DNA of 64,000 nt, taken from positions 27,033,827 to 27,097,826 of the forward strand of contig NC_081144.1 in assembly GCF_958295425.1 (NCBI RefSeq). The letters are read 5' to 3'. Positions 27,495 to 40,100 of this stretch are shown here, piece by piece (position 1 is the first letter of the stretch; each line of letters starts with the position of its first letter). Position numbers and translations under genes: made by a program. The DNA comes from Solea solea (lineage: Eukaryota; Chordata; Actinopteri; Pleuronectiformes; Soleidae). The notes beneath the pieces are model-generated. The model was given only the letters and a program-made list of their open reading frames with translations, was not told the origin of the DNA and did not search any database.

Positions 27495-28034
27495 GTGCAT
27501 GACATGAGGTGATGGTGAGGGAGTGGAAAAAGCAAATATATCGTTCAAATAGGTTCTGTCATCTTTTGTTCCTCATCTTGAATAAATCCAGAGAGGAGGA
27601 CACTGGAGCTGCAGCGTCCCCCGGGCCTCTGATTAGGAAAACAGCCCAGGCCCACAATTTAACACCATAAAGTGCATTCTCCTCTATCATCCGCACTCAT
27701 CTCAGTGGAGTAAATAGCTTCCTGTGGGAATTCATTAGATTGCTTTCACTTCCACCTGAAAGAGCCCTTCCTTTCACATCAGATTAAGTCCAGGCAGAAA
27801 AGAACTCTTATGTTCTATTGAAATCCAACCTTTTTGAATCCTTTCAGTTTGGAAACAGTTAGTTGCACTGAAGGTTGGTTTGGTCTTCTCTGGGCTCTTC
27901 TTTTTCTGTCTGTCGTCTGTTTTGGTGCTCTATTCGCTCCCTGCCAGTTCAGGAACAGCCATTCACCATGATGCCGGGCTGATGCCACACTCCAGCATCA
28001 ATGGCTTCTCTATGCCCATTGAAGAAGTGCTATT

Positions 28035-28035
<1 letters not shown>
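27495..28035. other. Intergenic DNA, no gene seen
   Basis: No recognised repeat; possibly unique sequence. Confidence 0.5.

Positions 28036-28073
<38 letters not shown>
28036..28073. repeat. (CT)n microsatellite
   Basis: About 19 uninterrupted CT units. Confidence 0.95.
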
Positions 28074-28076
<3 letters not shown>

Positions 28077-28199
28077 TGAAGAGAGCTCTATAGCACATCT
28101 CAACATGCTCGTTTCACAATTCATTTTCATGACACCTTTTTTTGCTATTAAATGCAGAGTTTAACAGCGTCATCTATTGAAGACAATATGAGCAGCCCA

Positions 28200-28445
28200 T
28201 TACCTAGTGGGAACAGAAATTGGCTTGAAATTGGAGGGTTGCCTGCTTGAATCCTGACAGATCAAGGACTATACCTCTAAACAAGGTATTCCCCATTGCT
28301 ACCCACTGATTGTATTCCTATTCCTCACCAGTTTATTCCTAGTGCTGGTGCCAAACCCCGATAAATGGGAGGGTTGTGTCAGGAAAGGCATCCATCTTAA
28401 AATCCCAAATCAAATATCTGGATCACTGAGCAGCTGATGAACTTG
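28200..28445 (+). repeat. Dispersed repeat (second copy of the 26.46 kb family)
   Basis: Contains GAGGGTTGCCTGCTTGAATC, GTGCTGGTGCCAAACCCCGA and GTCAGGAAAGGCATCCATC, the body motifs of the family, and ends near GAGCAGCTGATG. Confidence 0.6.
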
Positions 28446-30160
28446 TGATGGTAACATTTTCCTGGTTATGAATGTTTACATTTAGACATGTTTTTTCTTC
28501 TTGATAAAAACACACCAGAACATCAATGTAATTGTTCTGTCCTTAGACCAGGGTTAGGCAACATTTGTTCCAGAGAGGCACATTAACATATTAAATGGCA
28601 TTGCATGAAGAAACCAAAGGTGCACAAATTAGTTCTGACCTCACTGGCCTGTGACTGTCTCAAAATAAAATTCTGTCTGGCTATCTGAATGTCCTGATCC
28701 GATCCGATATTGATATCTGATATCGGTCCGATATCAGGCAAAAAACGAGTATCGGATTATATAGGTCTGCCTCTAAAATCTCTGATATAAGCGATCCGAT
28801 ACAACAGTCCATTCCGCTCCGGCTCTTCTATCCAGCTGCTCCCGCCGTGATCACATGGGCTCTGCGTGTTGGATGCATGTAGATCACATGATCACAACAA
28901 CAGTGTGTGTGTGCTACTGCTATTTCAGAGGTTAAACATGTTTCTTTAACCTCTGAAATCAGAGGCTACGAAGCCGCACAGCGAGCGTGAGCTAGCAGTT
29001 AGCACCACGCTAGCTCATCCTGAGGCGAGCTGCTAAAACAACATCATTTCATAAACCAGCGCCACCTGTTGACTTTCAACAGCCTCTGTTTGTTAATTAT
29101 GGTAAACCCGGTGGGCTTCTGCAAGAGGATTGGACGAACTGTCTGAAAGGCGGAACCAGTTTTTGATTGACAGTGTTGCAGAAACATGGACGACAGCAGA
29201 GCCATTTCTGCCTCTTTTTTCAGAGGGAAGTGTGGAGACAAATAGCAGGTCATTGTGTGTTATTTGCTTTTATTTGTACATATACACTGTAAATAAAAAC
29301 ACTATTATAGCATTTCAGTTGTACATGTTTTCTAGTTGTAGTTGTTCATGTGCAGAATTTATGTATAAATAACTGGACAGTTTGAAAGACAATACTCCAC
29401 AAGTAAAATGCTATTAATGTGAAAGTGCAAAACAGAAATGTTTGGGTCTGTATTTGCAGCGCACTCTTCATATGTCTCACCATATTATACTTTGAACAGA
29501 CTCTTGTGGAAAAATATCCACTCTTGGTAAAAAAAAAGGTGACATTCCGAGGCAACTTTTCTGTTTCTGAGGCTGTTTCTCATCGTTGCTCTAATTCTGT
29601 CATTAAAACTGCTAATATCGTAACATTATTTCACAAGTGAGGTATAGTAACAAATTCTGTGAGCCAACTGACACTATACGTCACTTGTGCAATAAAATGA
29701 ATACTTAATCTATGTTATACATGTCATATCTATTTAGATAAATATAATTGTGCTCTTATAAACCCTGTGGGTTTAACAGCATAAATAAAGTTGAACTGTT
29801 TTTCTGTATGTACTTTACATTCACACGTTCTATGTATCAGTCAGTTATAGTTATTGTTATGGAACCTAACGTTCATATCACTTCATAAGCACATACTTAT
29901 GTCATGTTTGTATTAATCATGATTCTGATTAATCTGTCATTTGAACTGAGGTAACCCATGAGGACGTAGCTGTGAGAGCAATAAACGTGCTCACGAGCAA
30001 TTGATATTACTGCACATGTGCAGATATTAATGCATGCATATAAACTGCTGCGAGTGAGAAACAACTCAGCTGTGCTCACTGCCCCTGTTTTACATGCGCT
30101 GTGAAGTTAAAATCTCCTCGCACCGGTCCACAGACAGTTTGGGGGTGGAGACCAAGGAGG
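28446..30160. other. Intergenic DNA with hAT-like repeat remnants
   Basis: Positions 28695-28830 are rich in CCGATATC/GATCCGAT motifs (GATATCTGATATCGGTCCGA), a style found in common fish hAT-derived repeats. The repeat may extend to about 29250. The remainder has no recognised gene. Confidence 0.45.
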
Positions 30161-30440
30161 GCACTGGCCCCTCTTATGATTGGTCACTTTCAGTGAGCTC
30201 ACACCCACAAGGAACGTCTTGTATTTGATTGACAGCTATCACTACAAGACAAAACATGTCCTCAGAACCAGGAGGTCTCGCAAAGTCTCGGGTCTCACTG
30301 CCCTGATCTTGCAAGGCTGGTTTTCCGCTAACAGGTGGTAGGGGGAGTGAAGACAGCCCCCAAACTCCCCGCAAAACAAGCCATTCAACCATCACAAGGA
30401 CTGAAGCGGTTAATAAATGAGGGTAAACATCCTGCATCAT
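30160..30440 (-). repeat. Unclassified dispersed repeat
   Basis: Contains TCACTTTCAGTGAGCTCACA, GATTGACAGCTATCAC and AAACAAGCCATTCAACCATC, which I recall as a recurrent teleost sequence. No coding frame of note. Confidence 0.4.
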
Positions 30441-31090
30441 TCTGCTTTACGTGAACAGCAAAAATAAAGGAATTGCGTCCATGTAAAATGTAAAGCAGCA
30501 ATAGTATCTCATTTTATCTTTTTTTATTTTGTTCTCCGTCAAAGTGAGGCAAATAAAAACTTTGCTCTCATGGGTTCTCAGTACCTACTCAGTACTTATA
30601 GTATACAAGTACTCACATTTAAGGACTTGTCAGAAAAGGTGGAATCGGTGGATCGGTGGAGCTGTGATGAGCGTCACAGCTCCATGCTTTGACTGTTTTT
30701 GTTATGGAGGACTTTTTTAAGGCGAGTCCCTGCAGACACACAGTCACTCGCTATAGCTAGTTCTGTTTGTTTTCAATGTGAAACTTAGTAATATGGCCAG
30801 CGCCACTGTTTGTTTGTGAAACTGGTTCATGTTGACAACAAATGTTAGCTGGCCCATAATCGTCTTTACTTTACTTTAGCAAGCAGCCAGGTTGGCAAGC
30901 TAAGCTAAAGATTTAACGTTAGCATACAAACATCAGCAGCAGCTGTCTGGAGTGGACGACAACGTTAACTTTAATTGGATGCAGTTACAAAACAAGCAAA
31001 CTTGGTTCACACTCAACAGTTGCTTCCCCTCATTCTGCCTTCTTTCTTTTTCCTTCCGCTCTTTCTGTCACTGATTTTTGGGCCTTTGCT
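30441..31090. other. Intergenic DNA upstream of samd10
   Basis: No recognised repeat or gene. Confidence 0.5.
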
Positions 31091-31371
31091 GGTCTATGCT
31101 GGTCGATGCTGGTCTTTGTTGGTCTATGCTGGTTTATTCTGGTCTCTGCTGGTCTAAGCTGGTCTTTGCTGGTCTATGTTGGTCTATGCTGGTCTATGTT
31201 GGTCCACCAGCATCTTGACACAGGTCTATGCTGGTCCACCAGCATCATGATACCTAATGATGACCAGCATAAACCCAGCACCAAACCAGCATAGACCAGC
31301 ATGGTCTTTATGGTCTTTGCTGGTCTATGCTGGTCTTTGCAGCACCAAACCAGTGCTGGTCAATGCTGGTG
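31091..31371. repeat. Fold-back repeat of GGTCTATGCT decamers
   Basis: About ten direct copies of GGTCTATGCT/GGTCTTTGCT at 31091-31203 are followed by inverted copies (GACCAGCATAAACCCAGC and CATAGACCAGCAT at 31260-31303) and then direct copies again to 31371. Such GCTGGT/ACCAGC structures are seen in fish fold-back (MITE-like) repeats. It ends about 265 bp before the samd10 CRE-like box. Confidence 0.8.
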
Positions 31372-31559
31372 GTAAAACTCTATAATAGAAAAGCACTATA
31401 CATTGTGAGGATTATGGTGGTGGTGGTGGTGGTGGGGGTTAGGGTATACATTATGTCTATGATGTGTCCTCACTATGATATAAAAACAAGCTTGTGTGTG
31501 TGTGTGTGTGTGTAGGCACGCGCGTGTCCCTGTATTCAGTGACAGCTGTTGTCGGATCT

Positions 31560-31660
31560 ACAGCCTTTTGTCTCGCGGTGGTCAGGTACAGAAAAGAGGG
31601 CGGAGTTTCAGGAGGAGCCGCTGCTTTAAATCAGACTGACGTCATCGTGGACAACAAATG
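31560..31660 (+). promoter_or_regulatory. samd10: Probable samd10 promoter
   Basis: A perfect palindromic CRE, TGACGTCA, at 31637-31644 lies just after a TATA-like TTTAAA (31625-31630) and GC-rich sequence (GCGGAGTTTCAGGAGGAGCC). The first samd10 start codon is about 360 bp downstream. If transcription begins at about 31650-31680, the 5' UTR contains the microsatellites that follow. Inferred from motifs only. Confidence 0.5.
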
Positions 31661-31675
31661 TCCGTGAATCGACAG

Positions 31676-31725
31676 CGAGAGAGAGAGACAGAGAGAGACA
31701 GAGAGACAGAGAGACAGAGAGACAG

Positions 31726-31764
<39 letters not shown>

Positions 31765-31834
31765 GAGAGTGGTCCAGCTTTCCCTTCGTCTGTGTGTGTG
31801 TGTGTGCGCGTGTGTGTGCGCGTGTGTGTGTGTG
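31676..31834 (+). repeat. samd10: (GA)n/(GACA)n then (GT)n microsatellites in the probable samd10 5' UTR
   Basis: GAGA/GACAGA runs at 31676-31768, then GT runs with CGCG interruptions at 31791-31834. They lie between the CRE/TTTAAA box and the ATG and so are probably transcribed. Confidence 0.9.
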
Positions 31835-32005
31835 ACAGATCCATTCCTCGCTGCCTCCATGCACACATAGCAGGTTAGAGAGGGCAGGAAGTGCTCTTCA
31901 TCCTCACTGTCCTCACTCTTCAGCCTCACGCGTGGTTCGTTTCATCCGTCTGAGGAATGACACAGTCCCGCTGACACCACGGAGAGATACACGCTGAGAC
32001 CGAGC

Positions 32006-32018
32006 ATGGCTGTGGACG
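32006..32018 (+). CDS. samd10: samd10 coding exon 1 (start codon exon)
   Basis: ATG GCT GTG GAC G, then the donor GTAAGC at 32019. The ATG has A at -3 and G at +4. The phase agrees exactly with exon 2 24 kb away, which supports this tiny coding stretch. Human SAMD10 uses a different N-terminus, so an alternative first exon is possible. The donor is followed directly by a (CA)n run at about 32024-32052. Confidence 0.72.
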
Positions 32019-32021
32019 GTA

Positions 32022-32056
<35 letters not shown>

Positions 32057-34771
32057 AGATAAAGACCATTAACAACACATGGAATCTAGATATCGATAAT
32101 TACCGCGACAAATACCTGATCATTCATTGATAATCATTGATTTTGACTGACTTGAGTGAAAGTTGCACAAAGCTGTCAGTTGTGGTTTTTAACTTGGGGC
32201 AGACCGTGGCCAAGAGGGAATGAATGAGGGCTTGTACCTGGAGGGTTGCTGATTCAAGTCCCGCAAGGGTTCTCAGGCTGAGGTGCTCCTGAGCAAGGCA
32301 CCTAATAAGTGCTGCCAACTGCTTGTGTTCTAAATGCAGAGATCAAATTCACTAATTGGTTTATGTGCAAAAAAATAACATGTTGTGACTTCTTTATGAA
32401 AAGTAAACAAACAATTTGTTTACCAGAGAAAGAAGGTGCACATTTTTCAAAAGGTAAAAGTGTTTTATGTGATTTGTGAAAAAGTCCAGGGGAAGAGTCC
32501 TGATTTATTTAGGATCTTTGATTGATTTAAGAATGAGATAAAAAAAAATGTCTTGCTTTAGCCAGATTTATTGAAAGCTTTATTATGTATTGTTTACCCG
32601 TTAGTAATTAATCAAATAATGATATATTTTAGATTATATATAATTATATACACAGTATATATAGTCATCCCTGTGGTCATGCACTCAATAGCACACACTC
32701 GTGGTGCTAATCAAAAATGTTCTTTGAAGGAAATAATATTGTTAGTGATTCCTCAAACCTTGAAGGAAACGATGTTGTGGAACTTGTTATTGATTTTTTG
32801 AAGGTTCTCTGTACCTCTTAGCATTAGCATTAGCATTAGCAGGACTTGTCTGGACTGGACTCTACCGGTGTGTTCACCTTTTACTTATTAGTGCTAGTAC
32901 CTGGTACCTGTGCTAGTACCTGGTACCTGTGCTAGTACCTGGTACCTGTGCTAGTACCTGGTACCTGAGTGTGACGTGTACAGACTCAGAGTGATGAGCG
33001 TGACGTCCGACACAAGAATCAAACTGAACAATGCTCAGAGGTTTCCCCAGCCCTTGACATATCTGGATTATAACTGGCAACCCTCCACTTATAACAGGGA
33101 CTGTTCAAAGCATAAGTGAACTAAGCAGCTGCTTGGGGCCCCCTGATCACCAGATGGCTCCCAATAGCGTGTGGGGGAAAAACACATCATATTAAAGAAA
33201 TCTAGATATATGTAGATACCAAATAATGTTGATCATAAGTCATTGGGTTGTATTTTGTTGTTGAAAAATAAATTAAAAATATCTGTTCCCAGGTTTAAAA
33301 ATCAAAAACCATTAAAACACGTATGTACTTCAAATAAAATGTCTGCTGTTGGTTTATTTATTTTTGTAAATGCAAGTTGGGTGTCACCACACCACAGTGC
33401 TGCTAATTAATACGAGGCCACGTCTATAGATAAAGAATCTTAGTGTAACATTTGAATCAGTAATAAGCAATCACAGGTTAGTCCGAGGTGGTGGGGCCCC
33501 CAAATCAAATATTTCTTCAGGTCCCATTAAAGCTTGAGCCGGCACTGACGGAACAATCCGTGTGCATTTTGAATTTGACTTCACACATGAAGAAGAATGA
33601 CTGCACCCACTTAAACCTAATGCAACCAAGAAAGAGTGTTTCCATCCTCTCGGTCATGAGGAGGTGGTCACAGGAGGAGGTTCTAACAGTTCCCTTTCAG
33701 AAGTTCATGCCCAGTTGACAAAGGGCTGGTTGCACGAGTGCTGACACATAACAACAACATTCACACTCACTTTCACACCTATGGGCAGTTGGGAGTCACC
33801 AGCTGTTGTAGGTGACTGGTCCAGGTGATGGTGCTAATCCTGGCACCTCTGCAATGCCCCCAACTCTTCATTTGTGGATTGTTTTTGTTTCTTTCTGCCG
33901 TTGTTGTCCCGCCTCCTCGTCCTTCCTGTGTTTGGCTTGTTGTTCTCTGCAGGCAGAATGAAGTGAAGGCTAATCAGAGCCTCTCTCTGCTCAAGGGCAG
34001 TAGTGTGTGTGTGTGTGAGCGTCAGCGCAGTGCCAAACGTGTTTCCGTCTGTCCTCTGTCAGCTCCTGAACGTGAACGTGGCTGCAGGTCGGACACTCAG
34101 TGAGATTTGCATGAATATGTAGTGACACATTGGGAAATCTATAATGAATCCATTGTTTACATAAGCATCATTCATTTAGCCTGGGCCCTGGGCCCTGACA
34201 CGAGCCTGACACGACCCTGACAGTGTGCTGTCCCACTTAAAGTTTAATGCAGAGCCTCTAGAATTGTATGAAGATGCACACAGACCTTGATTTAGCACCA
34301 AGGATCCCTAAGATTCCCCTTTTTCTTTCTTTTGACACTGAAACGAGTCAAATTGTGATTAAATATTAAATCTTAGCCACAAAACCTCCGCTGCACCCCC
34401 ACAAAGATACAGGAGAATAGCTCGGCTGATTGGTTGTTTTTCACTTTCATTGTTAGGTGTGCTGTCATTTCCAAGGACTGATATACATTTAAATGATATA
34501 ATAGACATTTCTATGAGAAGTGCATCTTTGTCCCGTCAGATTGGATGAAATTCCTTCCATGTTTGTGTTCTGAGACATTCAGCTGTATTGTCATATCACT
34601 GATCACCGAAGCAACATAAATAATAACCAAACGTACACTGATGGACCATTGTGCAGGTGCAGGGATTTTCATTTTCAGAGGAGGAAGCTATTGAGAGCAG
34701 CACGGCTTATCCTCCATTCACATCAGGGATGTGTGAGTGTGTGCTTTTCTGTGGGTCTACTCTGAGAGGCA

Positions 34772-34809
<38 letters not shown>

Positions 34810-37110
34810 AGAGCGCAGCGCAGGGAGCTGTGGTGATCACTGTCAACCTGACAGAACCATGTGGGTGCAGCACCAGGTCTGTCTGAGCATCAGTCGGACC
34901 GTTCATTGTTAGAAGCGGTGATGATGTGGATCACCTGCAGTTTCAAATGAAAACCACTTTCAGACAACGTTTACCTGCTGCGGTGGGTGTGTTTCTCTCC
35001 TCCTGTCTCAGGTGTTTTCTGTCATGGCTGACGATGTGATCCATGTTAGCATTTGCTCACTTTCTCATCTCTGTTTTCTCTGTTTTCTCTGTTTCATATT
35101 TGTTTATCTCATGTGTTGGTTGGTGGGTGAATGTTCCTTGTTTCCATCCTGTGAAGCACTTTTGTCCCATTGAGTTGTAAAATCGGACTGATTTATTCTC
35201 ATGAAGTGAAACAGAAAATGAAAGTTAACAACAGGAACACGTCCTGAAGCACATGTGGGTCAACCTGCGTCAATGTCATCAAACATCTCTGTTTCTGTGC
35301 AAATTCTGGGGATCAGCTGAGGTTTAACTGATGCAGCAGCAGGTTCACATGTAAGGAACAGATCACATATCTATCTCTATATCACCAAACAAACAAACTG
35401 TCAGTCTATTTTCTTCACTTGCGCGTACATGGGAGCAGTTATGGTTCCCTTCAGACCTTCAACAACAGCCTTTCCTCTCATCAGGTCACACGCTGTGTGA
35501 AATCACTGCCTCCTCTCGTGCTGCTGTTATACCACTGGATTTCAAACCCTAACCCTAACCCGTGCCTGTGCTGAGCTCTGTGGGGCCGTCCACACGGAAC
35601 ATGTATACGGTTTTGTCGGAGAGGCGTTCCGTCCACACGGAGACGGCATTTTAGGACCTGAAACGGGAGCAGAGTGGGAGCAGAGTGGGAGCGTCTCACA
35701 TCGTATGATACTTTAGGAAAAACCATGGCGTCATATTCCCAGCGCTCTCTTGTGACAGACAGACTTGTGCTGCCGTTCATTATCTTGATTGTTTGTCAGT
35801 TTTACCTTTAATAACTACTGTCAATGAAACGTAACTAAAGTCAGTGTGAGAAGACACGAGATATCACTAGAACATGTCTCACAGGTTAAAATGGTTCAGT
35901 GACTGTTCCACACACACACACACAGATGATCACTCGTCTGTGTGTGTGTGTGTGTGACTCTCCGCTCACATGGATCTCACTCATGTGGTAGAATTATGCA
36001 TTTCCTTCTTAAGTATTTGGGTTCATGACAAGAAGTTCACTGTAACACACAGAACTGGACCCAGACGCAGGACGGTGGTCAGTAAAAGTCTTTATTAACA
36101 AACACAAAGCAGGCAGACCGGAACGAGGATCCTCAATTCAGCGTGAAACACACAGACACGGAATCAACGTGGAAATGAACTCTGAGTGGAACAGCAGAGT
36201 TTAGCAGAGGCCCAGAAACACTCACGTGCAAATAAATCCACTGGACAAAAAAAGGACGTGTTAACAAAAGCTGACAGACAAACTCACAACAAGACAGAGG
36301 AGGGGGTGTGGTTAAATACACAGAGGGGCGGGGGGACAGGACGAACAGCTGCAACGACAGGTTGGGATAATCAAGGAGGGGAAATAAAGCACACGCAGAC
36401 AAGGGAGAAGAAAACTTCAAAATAAGAGTGGGACTTTCACAATAAAATAACATGGACAACAGAGCATGATAGTCGCTTTTTTAAGTTAGTGGAGGTCTGT
36501 AAAGTCGCTAAATATAAACTTAAACAAAGAGACATTCAGTTCATTGTCTCTCTGTTTCTGTTATTACAGCTAATGTTTGCATTAGTCTTCTCTGTGTTCC
36601 GCTGTAGCGTTATCTGTCATATGTACTGGGCGTGGCCTAAGTGTGTGTTGATGTTTGCTTCTGTGTGAGAGGGTTAGTGTTAGTGTTGTTGTTTAGTGTG
36701 GTGTGCGTTGTGTTGCTTGCTGGAGACAGCGTCCATGTGGTGCATGTGGTGTCAGGGCCAAATGTGTGTTTGTAGAAGTAATAGCATGAAAGTGTTCCAG
36801 TGAGAAGGTGGGGGGGTGTTTTTGTTACCTCTTTAGGAGCTTTGCTGGTATAAAAGCTGACGTGTCATGATCAGGGGTCATTATGGAGACGAAGGCCTGG
36901 TCCTAATGAGGCAGAACCTTATTTATGAGCTCCTTAGGGTTAGAGGTCAAATAAACTCAAGGTTAGTGTGATGCATACAGTACATATGACTGTGTGTGTG
37001 TGTGTTTGTGTTGCATGTGAGCTCTTGTCCATCATCATTCCCTGCTTCCTCACAGCAGACATCGTGTCACTCGTGCGTGGAGAATCCTTCTGAACACTGC
37101 CCTGCCCCCA

Positions 37111-37154
<44 letters not shown>

Positions 37155-40100
37155 CCTCAGCCTGTGTCTCAAGTTCACACAGTTGCATATATTCAGAGGG
37201 GATTCTTTGTTTTTTCATATTTTCCGACATGTTCAGTCAGTTATTAAGTGAGACACGTGTAGAGACAGAAGTTTGGTGACTGTAGTCCTACGACTGCTTC
37301 TCTCTTCCAGCTCTGCTGGCGTTCAGTGTGTGGAACTGCTATAAGCTGTGTTATTGGGCATTCAGTGGTGGGGGGAGGGGACACAACAGACCACTAACCA
37401 TAACATAAACACAGTTTGAATATATTGTCTGTAACATTTTTACAAGCAGGATTTCACGTAGGGATGGGAATCGAGAACCGGTTCCGACTGACCGATTCCA
37501 TCAGAATTGTACGCCTCCAACGTTATCGATTGTTCTTAACGATTCTCTCATATCACTGCACAACGTCATGGAGAGGAGAAAGAAACAGGCAGAAAATACA
37601 TGCCTAGTTATCTAAAGTGGACGTAGTTATGTTCACTGTTTCATTTACATTGTTTATCCCTCTTTAGAAAAGGAGCGTTAAACTGTAATTTAGCATGAAG
37701 CATTTAGCAATTATTACATTTCTATTCCTGTTTTTTATTTATTGTATCAGTTTCAATTATTTAGACTATATTTTCTTTCTACACCAGATCTTGTCATGGT
37801 GTTGTTCAGTATGTTCAGTCTTGTGTATACATCATTTTGGGAACAAAATAAAATGGTTGCTTTTGGTGCAGAAGACTGTGTAGAAGTCCGTTTTCCATTT
37901 GAGTAACTGCTCAGGAATTGATAAGAGAATTGATAAGGAATTGGATTGATAGGCAGAATCGACAATGGCATTGATATTGATATAAACCTATCATTTCCCA
38001 CCCCTAATTTCATGTAGGAATTTAGAATAAACGTTGACTCAGACTTCTTTGAGTGTGCCTGGGGTGGTATCACTTCCTTTGTGTGCCATGTCTATTTTTA
38101 CTAATGAAGAAAAATGAATTGATGGCATAAGAGCGACACAAGGGTTTAATCTAAGGAAATGAGATTCCCAGGAAAATCCATTTAGGACCATTTCCTGATT
38201 CCCAGAAATGTAATCATGGAAAATGGGGAAAGAAAAGGTCTTACCTGCATCACAGTTAGGGAAGTGAGAAGGAAATGTTGTATTGTGATTTAAGTGATTT
38301 CCTGGAGGTCAGTGAATGCATCTTAGAGGCCTGCCAAACATCAGAAGGCCTGTGATTGGCAGGAGATCAAGAGAGAGAGTCCTTGTGTTTCCTTATTCGC
38401 CGCCTGGCCAAATAAAGGTTGACACACTCTAATATTTTGATATTATAGTTTTGATTACTCATTATTCACTGTGACATTGTTTCAATGAACTTCTGCAATG
38501 TCACAAGATTTATTTCCGTCCAGTGTTGCATTCAATTTCCACCAAGATCTCGTATTCATGATGGGAGAGTCGGACTCCAGCACATCCCAAAGACTCTCAG
38601 TGGGGTTAAGATCCGGACTCGTCTCATGCTCCCTGAACCACTCTTTCACAATATGAGCCCGATGAATCCTGCCTTTGTCAGCTTGGAATATGGCCGTGCC
38701 ATCAGGGAAGAAAAAATCCATTGATGGAATAATCTGGTCATTCAGTATATTCAGGTGGTCAGCTGACCTCTGAACCTAAACCGGACCAGCTGCCAAGACT
38801 ACCAACAATAAACGGCCACTGTAAAAAGGTGGCGACGGTATTTTGGGCCATGCAGCAGAGTTTTGTGTACAGTGGACAGTTGTAGGAGGCGGTGCTAACA
38901 GCTATGGATTAGACCACGTGCCTTGGGTTTTATCTACTGAAGCAACATTCTTTGAGTCTAAAATATGGACATAAGAAGGTTTTCATGTCACTATGAACTT
39001 CTGAAAGGACAGAAACATCTGCTACTGCTGATGGAGTCACTGGTAGTATCAGCACCAGCCATGATCCGGCTCTACAACAGTTGGGAGACGTCAACGACAG
39101 AAGAACGATGAACCCAGTGTGAGGAATCTTATGTTGTACTCACAATAACAGTCATCATCGTCGTGGTTCTCTCAGATCAACACATTGATTTGACCTCTGA
39201 CCCACTGGGATGAACAGAAGAAGATTCAGAGGATCAATACTTTGATCCTAAAACAAAGAGACGCCCCTCTCTATGTGAAACAGCAGTGGTTTTTGATTCT
39301 GTTCCACAGCGTCACACTTCCTCACCGCTAATCCCGCCATTTATTCCAGAGACGATAAGGGTTCACTGTTTGGATCCAGTTGTCCTGGGTCCGATCTCTC
39401 CCCCTCTCCTTGTGCACATGCCCGCATCCAATTTCTTCTCTTTAATTAGAGAGAGGCAGGAAGGCTGTACGGATGGATGAGAAAGAGGGATGTACTTTAT
39501 TTTGAAGGATTGCACTAATGAGGTTTAATGTCGTACAGGGGTTGTGTCCCTCATGCACCACACTGATGTTACTTACTGACTTCATACACATTCACTCTGT
39601 TTGGTTTTAATGAATTCATTTTGGCTTTTCATATGAAGTGTTAATAGACTTCCTTAAAGGGATAGTTCATGTTTTGTGAACTGTGGAACAGGTACTATAT
39701 GATTATTTTTTATTAAAAATCAGTGACACAGACTTTTATTTCCCTACTGTACAGAGAGTAGACCCATTTCTCCCATCGTACACACCAACTGGTTTCTGAA
39801 CCAACGAAGAAGAATTAATGGGAACCATCACTTATCTCATGCAAACGTGTTGTTAACAACATTTACTCAGCGTTTATCACTATAAGGGTCCGTCCACACA
39901 GAAACGGGCTTAGGTGAATATGCATCCACTGAAGCATTCCGTCCACACGGAGAAAATCTCAAAACGTCGGCCTCACGTTTCCATAGCGACAGCGAATACA
40001 CTGCTTCAGGATAACGATGACGTCATATTGCTAATCATTCATCGTCTTGTGTTTGGTGATTGTTTGGCAGTAAGATATCACCAGAACACGTCCTGTCTTC

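Noticed and set aside
35541..35561. Telomere-like CCCTAA units, also at 55933-55951
   Set aside because: Only about two to three units at each site; too short to indicate a telomere or a fusion point.
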